Shown: positions 32,311 through 32,345 of the stretch, in pieces | How positions within the stretch are numbered: the first letter of the stretch is position 1 | How the letters are laid out: each line of letters begins with the position of its first letter | DNA from: Eubacteriales bacterium | GTDB lineage: Bacteria > Bacillota > Clostridia > Lachnospirales > Lachnospiraceae | Assembly: GCA_030524785.1 (NCBI GenBank) | Contig: JAUNFZ010000031.1 | Location: 1-32,345, forward strand | Reading direction: 5' to 3' | Length of the DNA stretch: 32,345 nt | Translations under genes and position numbers: made by a program | The notes under the pieces: model-generated | Told to the model about the DNA's origin: nothing | Database searches by the model: none | What the model saw: only the letters and a program-made list of their open reading frames with translations

Positions 32311-32345
32311 GTGGTCGAATTAGATCAGTTCCGCTATACGCTCGG
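32311..32345 (+). CDS. prfB: Peptide chain release factor 2, N-terminal fragment
   Basis: GTG at 32311 opens a frame reading MVELDQFRYTL to the edge of the window, which matches the N-terminus of clostridial RF2, and secA-prfB is a common gene order. AGAAGGTG lies about 6 bases upstream. Whether the gene has the programmed frameshift of RF2 genes cannot be seen, because the window ends before the site. Confidence 0.7.
   Translation, partial: MVELDQFRYTL

Overview
The window looks like chromosomal DNA from a spore-forming, anaerobic gut-type Clostridium relative, most likely a member of the Lachnospiraceae. The reasons are: a PolC-type replicative polymerase, consensus AGGAGG ribosome binding sites and TTGACA/TATAAT promoters, a SpoVAF/GerA-family spore germination protein, the YqeG-shikimate kinase-peptidase-efp order, the hpf-secA-prfB order, and housekeeping genes mixed with small species-specific ones. 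No phage, insertion sequence, CRISPR array, tRNA or rRNA was seen. All genes are on the + strand except two: a small membrane protein (about 22.3-22.8 kb) and a HIT-family protein (about 27.0-27.4 kb).

Layout. 1-66 is the tail of an unidentified gene. 63-1857 is a self-contained regulatory unit: a strong promoter overlaid by two copies of a 21-bp palindrome, a PadR repressor, and a membrane protein that joins a helical PadR-associated domain to a divergent SEDS (FtsW/RodA-like) body. 1934-7620 holds ispG (isoprenoids) and polC (replication). 7663-10953 holds alaA, a YqeG phosphatase, aroK and an M24 aminopeptidase, packed tightly. 11032-17972 holds efp, glmM (cell-wall precursor), an ABC exporter, a DUF2156 protein, an aspartate-type aminotransferase and hisC. 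18010-22248 holds a small export protein, a methyltransferase, hslO (Hsp33) and glutamine-dependent nadE. 22345-26943 holds a divergent pair (FMN-bind-like membrane protein and DegV), then SpoVAF, an acidic lipoprotein and lrgAB. 26992-32345 holds the HIT protein, a eukaryote-type hisA with an odd repeated leader, hpf, secA, a long palindromic intergenic element, and the first codons of prfB.

Most of the window is ordinary core metabolism: amino acids (alaA, aroK, aspartate aminotransferase, hisC, hisA), cell envelope (ispG, glmM), translation (efp, hpf, prfB), protein export (secA) and redox/stress (hslO). The parts worth attention are not named by standard annotation: (1) the PadR / fused-SEDS unit with its double palindromic operator and altered SEDS active-site motif; (2) a roughly 300-bp collinear imperfect palindrome filling the secA-prfB gap; (3) a 46-bp tandem duplication exactly at the predicted start of the hisA transcript, with pairing-compatible differences between copies; and (4) a terminator-like hairpin whose 3' arm contains the spoVAF ribosome binding site. 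All calls come from reading the sequence; no database search was run.
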